The notes beneath the pieces were generated by a model, which was given only the letters and a program-made list of their open reading frames with translations, was not told the origin of the DNA and did no database searches. Source: Prevotellaceae bacterium (GTDB lineage Bacteria > Bacteroidota > Bacteroidia > Bacteroidales > UBA932). Taken from it: a stretch of DNA of 5,535 nt. This document shows, one piece after another, positions 1 through 5,464 of this stretch (its first letter is position 1; each line of letters starts with the position of its first letter). The stretch lies in NCBI GenBank assembly GCA_031258755.1, contig JAIRMK010000013.1, positions 1-5,535 on the forward strand, given 5' to 3'. The position numbers and the translations under genes were made by a program.

Positions 1-489
1 ATGAATACCGGTGTATATGCTTCAGAAGCTAAGCGCAACAGCGATTTTGAAAAAGGCAAACAGTTAGTGGCTGAATTTGCAAAGAAAGAAGGCCGCCAAC
101 CGCGCATCATGATTGCAAAACTCGGGCAGGACGGCCACGACCGCGGCGCAAAAGTAGTGGCCACCGGCTATGCCGACGTGGGCTTCGACGTGGACATGGG
201 CCCGCTGTTCCAAACGCCCGCCGAAGCCGCTAAACAGGCGGTGGAAAACGACGTGCATGTGGTAGGCGTGTCGTCGTTGGCGGCCGGGCACAAAACATTG
301 GTGCCGCAGATTGTGGAAGAGTTGAAAAAATTAGGCCGTGAAGATATTCTTGTCGTGGTAGGCGGCGTAATTCCTGCACAGGATTATGATGCACTGTACA
401 AGGCCGGCGCAGCCGCAATCTTTGGCCCCGGCACGCCGGTGGCATTGGCTTCTATCAAAATTATGGAACTGCTGATGCAGAAGTTTTAA
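1..489 (+). CDS. mutB: Methylmalonyl-CoA mutase catalytic subunit, C-terminal cobalamin-binding part (5' end outside window)
   Basis: This is the B12-binding domain of methylmalonyl-CoA mutase, which interconverts succinyl-CoA and (R)-methylmalonyl-CoA in the cytoplasm. The cobalamin signature is complete, numbering from the first codon in the window: D44-x-H46-x-x-G49 (H46 is the expected lower cobalt ligand), S91-x-L93, and G121-G122 followed by VIPAQDY. The stretch with GPLFQTP at 67-73 and GHKTLVP at 96-102 is typical of the large subunit. Full-length large subunits are about 700 residues, so only roughly the last quarter is here. The ATG at base 1 is probably an internal methionine: residues 1-6 (MNTGVY) align with a linker of the form M-x-(S/T)-G-x-Y in full-length mutases, as I recall them. 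In Bacteroidales the enzyme usually serves the succinate-to-propionate route. A separate B12-binding small subunit is possible but less likely. The TAA at 487-489 lies 18 bases from the convergent pit stop. Confidence 0.93.
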   Translation: MNTGVYASEAKRNSDFEKGKQLVAEFAKKEGRQPRIMIAKLGQDGHDRGAKVVATGYADVGFDVDMGPLFQTPAEAAKQAVENDVHVVGVSSLAAGHKTLVPQIVEELKKLGREDILVVVGGVIPAQDYDALYKAGAAAIFGPGTPVALASIKIMELLMQKF

Positions 490-507
490 ATACGACGCTG
501 TTGTTAA

Positions 508-1506
508 TTACAGTCCTGCTATAAACAGCCTCATGATGGCGTACACGCCGCCCGAAATAACCAAAGAGGCAGGAATAGTAAAAATCCATGCGGCTACGAT
601 GTTGAAAGCTGTTGCCCAGCGTATGGAAGAAACGCCTTTGGTCATGCCTACACCTATGATAGATCCGGTAATGGTGTGTGTAGTACTCACAGGAATACCG
701 GCAATGGCGGTTCCTATTAACGTAAGTGCACCGGAAGTTTCCGCGCAAAAACCTTGAACAGGTTTGAGGCTGGCCAGCCCATCGCCCAACGTCCTGATCA
801 CCCTCCATCCTCCGGTAATGGTGCCCAGCGAGATGGTGGAATAACAAGCAAAAATGACCCATAGCGGCACATGAAATTCCGTACCGAGAAATCCGCCGCT
901 ATATAATAAAATAGCGATAATTCCCATGGTTTTTTGCGCGTCGTTGCCGCCATGCCCCAAGCTGAATATGGCTGAGGATATCAATTGCAGAATGTGGAAT
1001 AATTTGTTCGTCTTAAACGGATTCGAGCGTTTAAAAATAAACATCACGATGCACATGATGAGAAATCCCAATATTAAACCGATGACAGGGGATAAAACAA
1101 TAAACAGTCCGATTTTCAAAATACCGCTCCACACTAAGGCTTTCGCCCCGTAGGTGAACAGCGCCGGGCCAACTAATCCGCCGATCAGTGCGTGCGATAC
1201 ACTGATGGGCAATCCCATGCGTGTGCAAAAATATACCCATACGATGGCTCCTGCCAGGGCTGCGAGAATAAGATACACATTCACATATTCGGAAGATACA
1301 ATGCCTTTTCCTATGGTGTCGGCTACGGTGACGCTAAAAATAAAGGCGGCGGCAAAGTTCCAAAACGCCGCCCAGAGCACGGCGGCAAAAGGCGATAATA
1401 CACGTGTGGCTACGATGGTGGCAATAGAGTTTGCCGCATCATTCATGCCGTTCAGAAAATCGAACAGTAAAGCAATAGCTATACCTATAATTACAAGTGT
1501 CAGCAT
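508..1506 (-). CDS. pit: PiT-family inorganic phosphate permease
   Basis: Inner-membrane low-affinity phosphate importer of the PiT (PF01384) family, which moves metal-phosphate or phosphate together with H+ or Na+. The 332-residue protein is hydrophobic throughout and shows the inverted duplication of the family. The first half carries FLNGMNDAANSIAT (17-30, with N22-D23 and N26) and LPISVSHALIGG (99-110). The second half carries the matching GHGGNDAQKTMG (184-195, with N188-D189) and IPVSTTHTITGS (271-282). A short basic loop (about 159-168) separates the halves, so this is a compact member, well below the roughly 500 residues of E. coli PitA. It is the second gene of a minus-strand pair, 11 bases after the DUF47 gene. 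No strong Shine-Dalgarno sequence precedes the ATG, so it probably depends on read-through from its partner. The substrate could also be sulfate, but the DUF47 neighbour argues for phosphate. Confidence 0.93.
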   Translation of the reverse strand: MLTLVIIGIAIALLFDFLNGMNDAANSIATIVATRVLSPFAAVLWAAFWNFAAAFIFSVTVADTIGKGIVSSEYVNVYLILAALAGAIVWVYFCTRMGLPISVSHALIGGLVGPALFTYGAKALVWSGILKIGLFIVLSPVIGLILGFLIMCIVMFIFKRSNPFKTNKLFHILQLISSAIFSLGHGGNDAQKTMGIIAILLYSGGFLGTEFHVPLWVIFACYSTISLGTITGGWRVIRTLGDGLASLKPVQGFCAETSGALTLIGTAIAGIPVSTTHTITGSIIGVGMTKGVSSIRWATAFNIVAAWIFTIPASLVISGGVYAIMRLFIAGL

Positions 1507-1517
1507 CGTTTTTCGGG

Positions 1518-2168
1518 TTATGCAAGTTTTACAATAATCCGGCGAATGACGCTTGACACGTGTTGTGCACGATCGGTCGCTTCCTCCAAACTCATCAATA
1601 TCTCACGCAATTTAATGACCATTATCGGGTCTTTCTCCTGTTTGAAAAGTTCTACGATAGACAGTTCATACAGGTCGTCACACTCGTGCTCAATCTCTTT
1701 AATGCGCTTGCAGTTTGTTACAATGTTCCCTTTTCTTTTATTGATAAATTCGAGGTCGTCCAGGATACTGCGCAGTTGTTGCGCATCTTCCACCACAGCG
1801 TTGGCCATCGTGTACATGTGCGTTGTAGTGCGGCAAGGCTGATACATGACTATACGTTTCCCGGTGTCGTTGATCAGGTCTAAAAAAGAGTCGAGATAGG
1901 AAGTCAGCATTTGAATATCGTCGCGGTCGAAAGGCGTTATAAAACTTTTGTTCAGCTCATCATAAATTTTGGCGGTTACCACATCGCCCTGTGTTTCCCG
2001 TGTTTTAATGTTACGGTAAATATTTCTTTGTTCTTCTTCACTCTTTTCATTAATCAGGTCTGTCAGTAATTTCGCGGCATCCAGTATGTATTCTCCCTGT
2101 TGCTTGAATAATGGAAAGAATTTACGATCTTTAACCGTAAATAATTGTAAAAACGAGTTTATCTTCAT
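1518..2168 (-). CDS. DUF47 / PhoU-like phosphate transport accessory protein
   Basis: A 216-residue, largely helical cytoplasmic protein of the DUF47 (PF01865) family, distantly related to PhoU and usually encoded next to PiT permeases, whose activity it is thought to modulate. Recognisable family segments are KFFPLFKQQGEYILDAA (16-32), the E57-T-x-G-D61 region, FITPFDRDDI (76-85), IKEIEHECDDLYE (156-168) and LEEATDRAQHVSSVIRR (194-210). The acidic E/D-rich patches in the second and third of these match the metal-binding repeats of PhoU-like bundles, although metal binding here is inferred. The length of about 210-220 is normal for the family. It is the first gene of the operon. Its ATG (complement of 2166-2168) starts the conserved MKINSFLQLF-type N-terminus, and a TAnnTTTG-like -7 box lies about 28 bases upstream. 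It has no transmembrane segment. Confidence 0.9.
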   Translation of the reverse strand: MKINSFLQLFTVKDRKFFPLFKQQGEYILDAAKLLTDLINEKSEEEQRNIYRNIKTRETQGDVVTAKIYDELNKSFITPFDRDDIQMLTSYLDSFLDLINDTGKRIVMYQPCRTTTHMYTMANAVVEDAQQLRSILDDLEFINKRKGNIVTNCKRIKEIEHECDDLYELSIVELFKQEKDPIMVIKLREILMSLEEATDRAQHVSSVIRRIIVKLA

Positions 2169-2196
2169 AAAAAATAAATATTAGAAAAAAATTTCC

Positions 2197-2204
2197 CAAA
2201 AATA
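2197..2204 (-). promoter_or_regulatory. Candidate -7 box for the DUF47-pit operon
   Basis: The minus strand reads TATTTTTG here, which fits the Bacteroidota -7 consensus TAnnTTTG. It would place transcription start near 2190 and give a leader of roughly 20-25 bases before the ATG at 2168. There is no good TTG or TTTG at the expected -33 distance, and a match in such AT-rich DNA can arise by chance, so this is tentative. Confidence 0.3.
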
Positions 2205-2281
2205 CCTACTTTATTTTAAATTTTTGTTACATGTTGATTTTAATTGGTTTTATTTTTTTTAAATAGTTGATAGTTACTCAA

Positions 2282-2303
2282 TTATTTTTTCGAATAAAAA
2301 TAA
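2282..2303. repeat. AT-only inverted repeat upstream of the rpsF promoter
   Basis: TTATTTTT (2282-2289) and AAAAATAA (2296-2303) are perfect 8-base inverted arms around the loop TCGAAT. The repeat ends about 14 bases before the -33 element of the rpsF promoter, where an UP element or regulator site could sit. It contains no GC pair in the stem and the region is biased in composition, so it may be accidental. Confidence 0.35.
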
Positions 2304-2317
2304 AGACAGGTTTATGT

Positions 2318-2347
2318 ATTGGTTTATAATTTTTTTGACTATCTTTG
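2318..2347 (+). promoter_or_regulatory. Bacteroidota-type promoter of the rpsF-rpsR-rplI operon
   Basis: A -33 element ATTG (2318-2321, core TTG) is followed after 18 bases by TATCTTTG (2340-2347), an exact match to the -7 consensus TAnnTTTG used by the Bacteroidota primary sigma factor. Transcription should start near 2352-2355, giving an A/T-rich leader of about 40 bases before the rpsF ATG. It also helps settle the start of rpsF, because any longer reading frame would run through the -7 box. Confidence 0.7.
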
Positions 2348-2395
2348 CATCCCTTTTTAAACAAATTATTAACTAAAATTAATTTAACAAGAGTC

Positions 2396-2743
2396 ATGTT
2401 AAAACAGTACGAAACCGTTTTCATTGCAACTCCCGTTTTATCTGACAGCCAGATAAAGGAAGCGGTAAAAAAGTATCGTGACTTTATCACCGAAAATAGC
2501 GGTGAAATTGTGCACGAAGAAAGCTGGGGCTTGAAGAAGCTGGCCTACCCCATCCAAAAGAAAACCACCGGTTTTTACAATTTGATTGAGTTTAAAGCTC
2601 CTCCCGCTTTGATAGAGAAGCTTGAGATCCAGTATCGCCGCGACGAGCGGGTGATCCGTTATTTAACCTTCAGCATGGATAAACATGCCGTAGAGTATGC
2701 CGAAAAACGCCGTAACAACAAAAACGAGAAGAAAGGAGAGTAA
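2396..2743 (+). CDS. rpsF: 30S ribosomal protein S6 (bS6)
   Basis: Ribosomal protein bS6 of 115 residues, which binds the central domain of 16S rRNA as a heterodimer with bS18. Family marks are the N-terminal strand LKQYETVFIATPVLSD (2-17), W44-G-L-K-K-L-A-Y-P-I (44-53), the strand TTGFYNLIEF (57-66) and RDERVIRYL (82-90), followed by a lysine- and asparagine-rich tail from 105. The ATG at 2396 is chosen because MLKQYETVF is the usual start of the family. An in-frame TTG at 2345 would add 17 residues but lies inside the -7 promoter box. There is no strong Shine-Dalgarno sequence before the ATG (only the weak AAGAG), as is usual in Bacteroidota. It is the first gene of a three-gene ribosomal operon, five bases before rpsR. 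Confidence 0.97.
   Translation: MLKQYETVFIATPVLSDSQIKEAVKKYRDFITENSGEIVHEESWGLKKLAYPIQKKTTGFYNLIEFKAPPALIEKLEIQYRRDERVIRYLTFSMDKHAVEYAEKRRNNKNEKKGE
2732..2738 (+). promoter_or_regulatory. Shine-Dalgarno sequence of rpsR
   Basis: AAAGGAG lies in the last codons of rpsF with 10 bases between it and the rpsR ATG at 2749. Its position suggests translational coupling of S18 to S6. Strong Shine-Dalgarno sequences are uncommon in Bacteroidota, and rpsF itself lacks one. Confidence 0.7.
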
Positions 2744-2748
2744 GAACC

Positions 2749-3030
2749 ATGAGTACAAATTCGTCATTGTCAAATAATGAAATCCGGTATCTTAACCCGC
2801 CTACCGTTGATGTAAAAAAGAAAAAATATTGCCGTTTTAAAAAGGCCGGCATCAAGTATGTGGATTACAAAGATGCTGAGTTCCTGAAAAAATTTCTCAA
2901 TGAGCAAGGGAAAATTTTACCCCGCCGCCTGACCGGCACGTCGCTTAAATTTCAGCACAAGGTGTCGCAAGCCATAAAACGCGCACGCCACTTGGCGTTA
3001 TTGCCGTATGTAACCGATTTGCTCAAATAA
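2749..3030 (+). CDS. rpsR: 30S ribosomal protein S18 (bS18)
   Basis: Ribosomal protein bS18 of 93 residues, the partner of bS6 on the 30S platform near the 3' end of 16S rRNA. The conserved core is present: KKYCRFKKAGIKYVDYKD (25-42), LNEQGKILPRRLTGTS (50-65), and the basic helix KVSQAIKRARHLALLPY (71-87). Residues 1-24 form a polar extension containing EIRYLNPP (11-18), which resembles the extended N-termini of Bacteroidota bS18 proteins and makes the protein longer than the roughly 75 residues of E. coli S18. A single cysteine (C28) is present, so this is not a zinc-binding form. The gene begins five bases after the rpsF stop, behind a clear Shine-Dalgarno sequence, and ends 13 bases before rplI. 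Confidence 0.97.
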   Translation: MSTNSSLSNNEIRYLNPPTVDVKKKKYCRFKKAGIKYVDYKDAEFLKKFLNEQGKILPRRLTGTSLKFQHKVSQAIKRARHLALLPYVTDLLK

Positions 3031-3036
3031 AGGAGG
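3031..3036 (+). promoter_or_regulatory. Strong Shine-Dalgarno sequence of rplI
   Basis: AGGAGG, a full match to the anti-Shine-Dalgarno core, begins directly after the rpsR stop codon and sits 7 bases before the rplI ATG. It is the strongest ribosome binding site in the window and fixes the rplI start at 3044. Confidence 0.85.
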
Positions 3037-3043
3037 ACAGATT

Positions 3044-3496
3044 ATGGAAATTATATTGAAACAGGATGTTGCCAATTTAGGGCAAACCGATGATATTGTA
3101 ACCGTGCGTAATGGTTATGCTTCAAATTATCTTATCCCGCAAGGTTTCGCTGTGCTGGCTACGCCTTCGGCAAAAAAAATACACGCCGAAAACATCAAAC
3201 AGCGGGCACACAAGGAAGCCAAAATTCGTGAAGAGGCTTTGGCTTTAGCCGGTAAACTCGAAGGAATTACCGTAAATGTGGTGGCCAAGGTGAGCAGCAC
3301 CGGAAAGATTTTCGGATCGGTAAATAATATACAAATCGCAGAAGCCTTGGCGGCTAAAGGGTTTGAAGTCGATCGCCGGAATCTTACTATTTTGGGCGGC
3401 GCCGACCACGTGAAGGAAGTGGGTACGTATGAGGCGGAAATAAAACTTCACCGCGACGTGAAAGTGAAAATTAAATTTGAGGTGAGCGGGGAATAA
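3044..3496 (+). CDS. rplI: 50S ribosomal protein L9 (bL9)
   Basis: Ribosomal protein bL9 of 150 residues, which binds 23S rRNA near the L1 stalk and reaches across the ribosome with a long central helix. The N-terminal RNA-binding domain is complete: MEIILKQDVANLGQ (1-14), VRNGYASNYLIPQGFA (21-36) with the family pattern G-Y-x-x-N-Y-L-x-x-x-G. A charged, alanine-rich helix follows (about 41-74), then the C-terminal domain with SSTGKIFGSV (84-93), IAEAL (98-102) and EVGTYEAEIKLHRDV (125-139). The length is normal. It is the last gene of the operon. Its final 26 bases, coding for the last residues and the stop, overlap the end of hutI on the other strand, and no clear terminator follows it. Confidence 0.97.
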   Translation: MEIILKQDVANLGQTDDIVTVRNGYASNYLIPQGFAVLATPSAKKIHAENIKQRAHKEAKIREEALALAGKLEGITVNVVAKVSSTGKIFGSVNNIQIAEALAAKGFEVDRRNLTILGGADHVKEVGTYEAEIKLHRDVKVKIKFEVSGE

Positions 3497-4724
3497 CCGC
3501 ACCGTTCAAAATAACCTTGTCCACTAACTTTGTGGTGTAGGCATAAGGCATAAATTCATACGAAGGAACCGGTTTTGTGAGAAACACATTGGCTGTTTTC
3601 CCACAGGCAATGCTGCCGTGTGTGTCGCTGATGCCCATGGCATAGGCGCCGTTTAGCGTAGCGGCCTGTATGGCTTCTTCGGGTAGCATTTTCATTTTGA
3701 TACAAGCCAGCGAGAGCACAAATTTCATGTCGCCCGAAGGGGAGGAGCCCGGATTGTAGTCGGAAGCCAGCGCAATGGGCAGCCCGGCGTCGATCATGGC
3801 GCGTGCCGGCGGGTAATTCATCCCCAAAAAAAATGCGGCGCCCGGCAACAGCGTGGGCATGGTTTCGGAAGGCAGCAAACAGGCTATTTCTTCTTCTCCC
3901 GTGAATTCCAAATGATCGACCGACAGCGCGCCGTATTTCACACCGGTTTGAATACCTTGTGAAAAAGCCAACTCGTTGGCATGTATTTTTCCCGGTAATC
4001 CGTATTTCAGTCCGGCCGTCAATATTCGTTTTGTGTCTTCCACAGTGAAAAACCCCTTGTCGCAGAACACGTCGATGTAGTCGGCCAGTTTCCCGGCGGC
4101 CACTTGCGGCAGCATTTCGTTGATGAGAAGATCTACGTATGCGGTCTGCCGGCCTTTGTATGCTTCGGGTATAGCGTGTGCGCCGAGGAACGTGGCGCGA
4201 ATGGTAAGCGGCGTGGTTTCTTTCAGTTTTTTTATCACGCGCAACATTTTTAATTCGTCGGCGGTATTAAGCCCGTACCCACTCTTGATTTCTACTGCGC
4301 CGGTGCCCAGTTCGATGAGCTCGTTAATCCGTGTCAGGGCTTGCAGGTACAACTCTTCTTCCGAGGCGTGGTGCAGTTGTTTGGTTGAGTTCAGAATTCC
4401 TCCGCCACGCCGGGCAATTTCTTCATAAGATAAACCGCGGATTTTGTCGCTGTATTCTATTTCGCGGCTTCCGGCATACACGAGATGCGTATGGGCGTCG
4501 CAAAACGAGGGGAATACCATGCGGCCGGTGGCATCTATCATTGTTGTACCGGCCGGTACAATCGGCGCTTTATCCATTGTTCCGAAATTTTTTATTATTC
4601 CTTCGTCAATGAGCAGAAAGGCGTCATCCATGCAGGGCAGTACGGCCATACCGGCGCCGGCGACCCACTTTCGTGGTTTTTCTTCGGCGAGTATAAGTTT
4701 TTTAATATTTGTAATCAGTAGCAT
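3471..4724 (-). CDS. hutI: Imidazolonepropionase
   Basis: Cytoplasmic metal-dependent amidohydrolase that opens 4-imidazolone-5-propionate to N-formimino-L-glutamate, the third step of histidine degradation. The 417-residue length fits the family. Visible motifs are the metal-binding D-A-H78-T-H80-L after FPSFC, the substrate-site segment E145-IKSGYGLNT, GAHAIPEAY (181-189), the metal ligand H248 in KIHANELA, SVDHLEF (268-274, H271), and D322 in ASDYNPGSSP (320-329). These match H80, H82, H249 and D324 of the Bacillus subtilis enzyme as I recall it, so all catalytic ligands are in place. The start at 4724 gives a normal N-terminal beta domain, and no Shine-Dalgarno sequence is evident. The gene follows the comF-like gene after 7 bases and is probably co-transcribed with it. 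No other hut gene is in the window. Its last 26 bases run antisense to the end of rplI. Confidence 0.95.
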   Translation of the reverse strand: MLLITNIKKLILAEEKPRKWVAGAGMAVLPCMDDAFLLIDEGIIKNFGTMDKAPIVPAGTTMIDATGRMVFPSFCDAHTHLVYAGSREIEYSDKIRGLSYEEIARRGGGILNSTKQLHHASEEELYLQALTRINELIELGTGAVEIKSGYGLNTADELKMLRVIKKLKETTPLTIRATFLGAHAIPEAYKGRQTAYVDLLINEMLPQVAAGKLADYIDVFCDKGFFTVEDTKRILTAGLKYGLPGKIHANELAFSQGIQTGVKYGALSVDHLEFTGEEEIACLLPSETMPTLLPGAAFFLGMNYPPARAMIDAGLPIALASDYNPGSSPSGDMKFVLSLACIKMKMLPEEAIQAATLNGAYAMGISDTHGSIACGKTANVFLTKPVPSYEFMPYAYTTKLVDKVILNGAVIPRSPQI

Positions 4725-4731
4725 CTTGTTT

Positions 4732-5427
4732 TTAATTTACGCAAGCCAATGCCGCGACGCTCACCTTGCATTTGTCTATTTGGAGGAGTTGTTGGGCGCA
4801 CGCTTCAATAGTAGCGCCGGTAGTAATTACATCGTCAACCAGCAACACGTGCTTGCCGGTTAGCGCTTCGGCCTGTGTTACCGTAAACACTTCGGCCACG
4901 TTTTCCCAACGTTCCATCCGCGTTTTGCGTGTTTGTGTGGCGGTAAACAGTTTGCGTGTTACGCTTTTGTTGTCTATGCTCCAACCGGTGATTTCGGCAA
5001 TGCCGCGGGCTATTTGTTCACTTTGGTTGTAGCCCCGTTTGCGTTGTTTTTTTGGATGCAGCGGCACAGGAATAATCGTTTCGATGCTTTGGTACAGGGG
5101 CGCATTTTTCAGTTCCATACCTAACCGGCGTCCCATTTCCACCCCAATTTCTTTTTTTTCGCTGTATTTTAACTTGTGCAGCAAATTGCGATAACGGCTT
5201 CCTTTGCCAAAGAAGAACAGGGCGCAGGCATGTTCTATGCGTAATTTCCCCCAGAATAATTGTTCAATGGTGTTTCCCGCTTCTTTCCAATAGTTGGTGC
5301 GCGGCAGGTGGTAAATGCACGACATGCACAATACCCGCTCACGTCCCCGCAGGGCACAACCACACGCCTCGCAATGTCTTGGGAATAGGAGGGCGGTGAA
5401 ATTTTGTATGAGCTCGACCCACAACAT
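4732..5427 (-). CDS. comF: ComF family phosphoribosyltransferase-like protein
   Basis: A 231-residue member of the ComF/GntX group: an N-terminal zinc-ribbon-like module followed by a type I phosphoribosyltransferase domain. The module holds C19-x-x-C22 (plus C24) and C34-x-x-C37 after the typical LLFPRHCEACG start. The middle contains LLHKLKYSEKKEIGVEMG (82-99) and PVPLHPKKQRKRGYNQSEQIA (120-140), a hallmark of the family. The PRPP loop is intact, VLLVDDVITTGAT (194-206, D198-D199 and T202-T203-G204). ComF is needed for DNA uptake in naturally competent bacteria, apparently in handling single-stranded DNA inside the cell, but most bacteria keep it without known competence, so the role here is open. 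The ATG at 5427 is the only sensible start, because the next methionine lies beyond the first cysteines. It is first in a pair with hutI and divergent from the gene at 5465. Confidence 0.92.
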   Translation of the reverse strand: MLWVELIQNFTALLFPRHCEACGCALRGRERVLCMSCIYHLPRTNYWKEAGNTIEQLFWGKLRIEHACALFFFGKGSRYRNLLHKLKYSEKKEIGVEMGRRLGMELKNAPLYQSIETIIPVPLHPKKQRKRGYNQSEQIARGIAEITGWSIDNKSVTRKLFTATQTRKTRMERWENVAEVFTVTQAEALTGKHVLLVDDVITTGATIEACAQQLLQIDKCKVSVAALACVN

Positions 5428-5432
5428 GTGTG

Positions 5433-5463
5433 CGAAATTAGATAATTTTATTTACATTTGCAA
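5433..5463 (-). promoter_or_regulatory. Candidate promoter of comF-hutI
   Basis: Reading the minus strand, TTG (5463-5461) is followed after 20 bases by TAATTTCG (5440-5433), one mismatch from TAnnTTTG. Transcription would begin within a few bases of the comF ATG at 5427, so the messenger would be leaderless or nearly so. The promoter overlaps the one for the divergent gene at 5465. Confidence 0.35.
5453..5460 (+). promoter_or_regulatory. -7 box upstream of the gene at 5465
   Basis: TACATTTG matches TAnnTTTG exactly and ends 4 bases before the ATG at 5465, which implies a leaderless or nearly leaderless messenger. No good -33 element lies about 19 bases upstream; TGTG at 5429-5432 is the nearest partial match. 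Confidence 0.45.
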
Positions 5464-5464
5464 C

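Larger units (their letters stand above)
2169..2395. other. AT-rich divergent intergenic region between the DUF47 gene and rpsF
   Basis: This 227-base stretch is strongly AT-rich with many A and T runs, in contrast to the coding DNA on both sides, and contains no credible gene on either strand. It separates two divergent transcription units. What can be recognised in it are the rpsF promoter (2318-2347), a weaker candidate promoter for the DUF47 gene (2197-2204, minus strand) and an AT-only inverted repeat (2282-2303). I see no RNA gene and no GC-rich hairpin with a T run. The T-rich tracts upstream of the rpsF promoter could act as an UP-like element, which is inference only. Confidence 0.75.

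Noticed and set aside
496..531. GCTGTT...AACAGC inverted repeat at the mutB/pit junction as a shared terminator
   Set aside because: The arms are 6 bases with a 24-base loop, one arm lies inside pit coding sequence, and no T run follows.
2345..2395. In-frame TTG start adding 17 residues to the N-terminus of S6
   Set aside because: The TTG lies inside the TATCTTTG -7 box, the added residues do not resemble S6, and the ATG at 2396 gives the conserved start.
2278..2490. Minus-strand 70-codon frame overlapping the rpsF start
   Set aside because: It covers the rpsF promoter and coding start, has a low-complexity sequence and resembles no family.
3481..3503. Hairpin GGTG-ag-CGG / CCG-CACC spanning the rplI stop as a bidirectional terminator
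   Set aside because: The stem is only 7 pairs with a bulge, no T run follows on the plus strand, and on the minus strand it precedes the hutI stop codon, so it would cut hutI short.
4120..4863. Several open plus-strand frames of about 80-140 codons opposite hutI and comF
   Set aside because: They lie entirely opposite well-supported genes, have no recognisable protein features or ribosome binding sites, and fit the expected shadow of coding DNA.
5426..5464. In-frame ATG at 5426 as the start of the gene at 5465
   Set aside because: It would run through an exact -7 box and overlap the comF start codon; the family-like helix begins at 5465.
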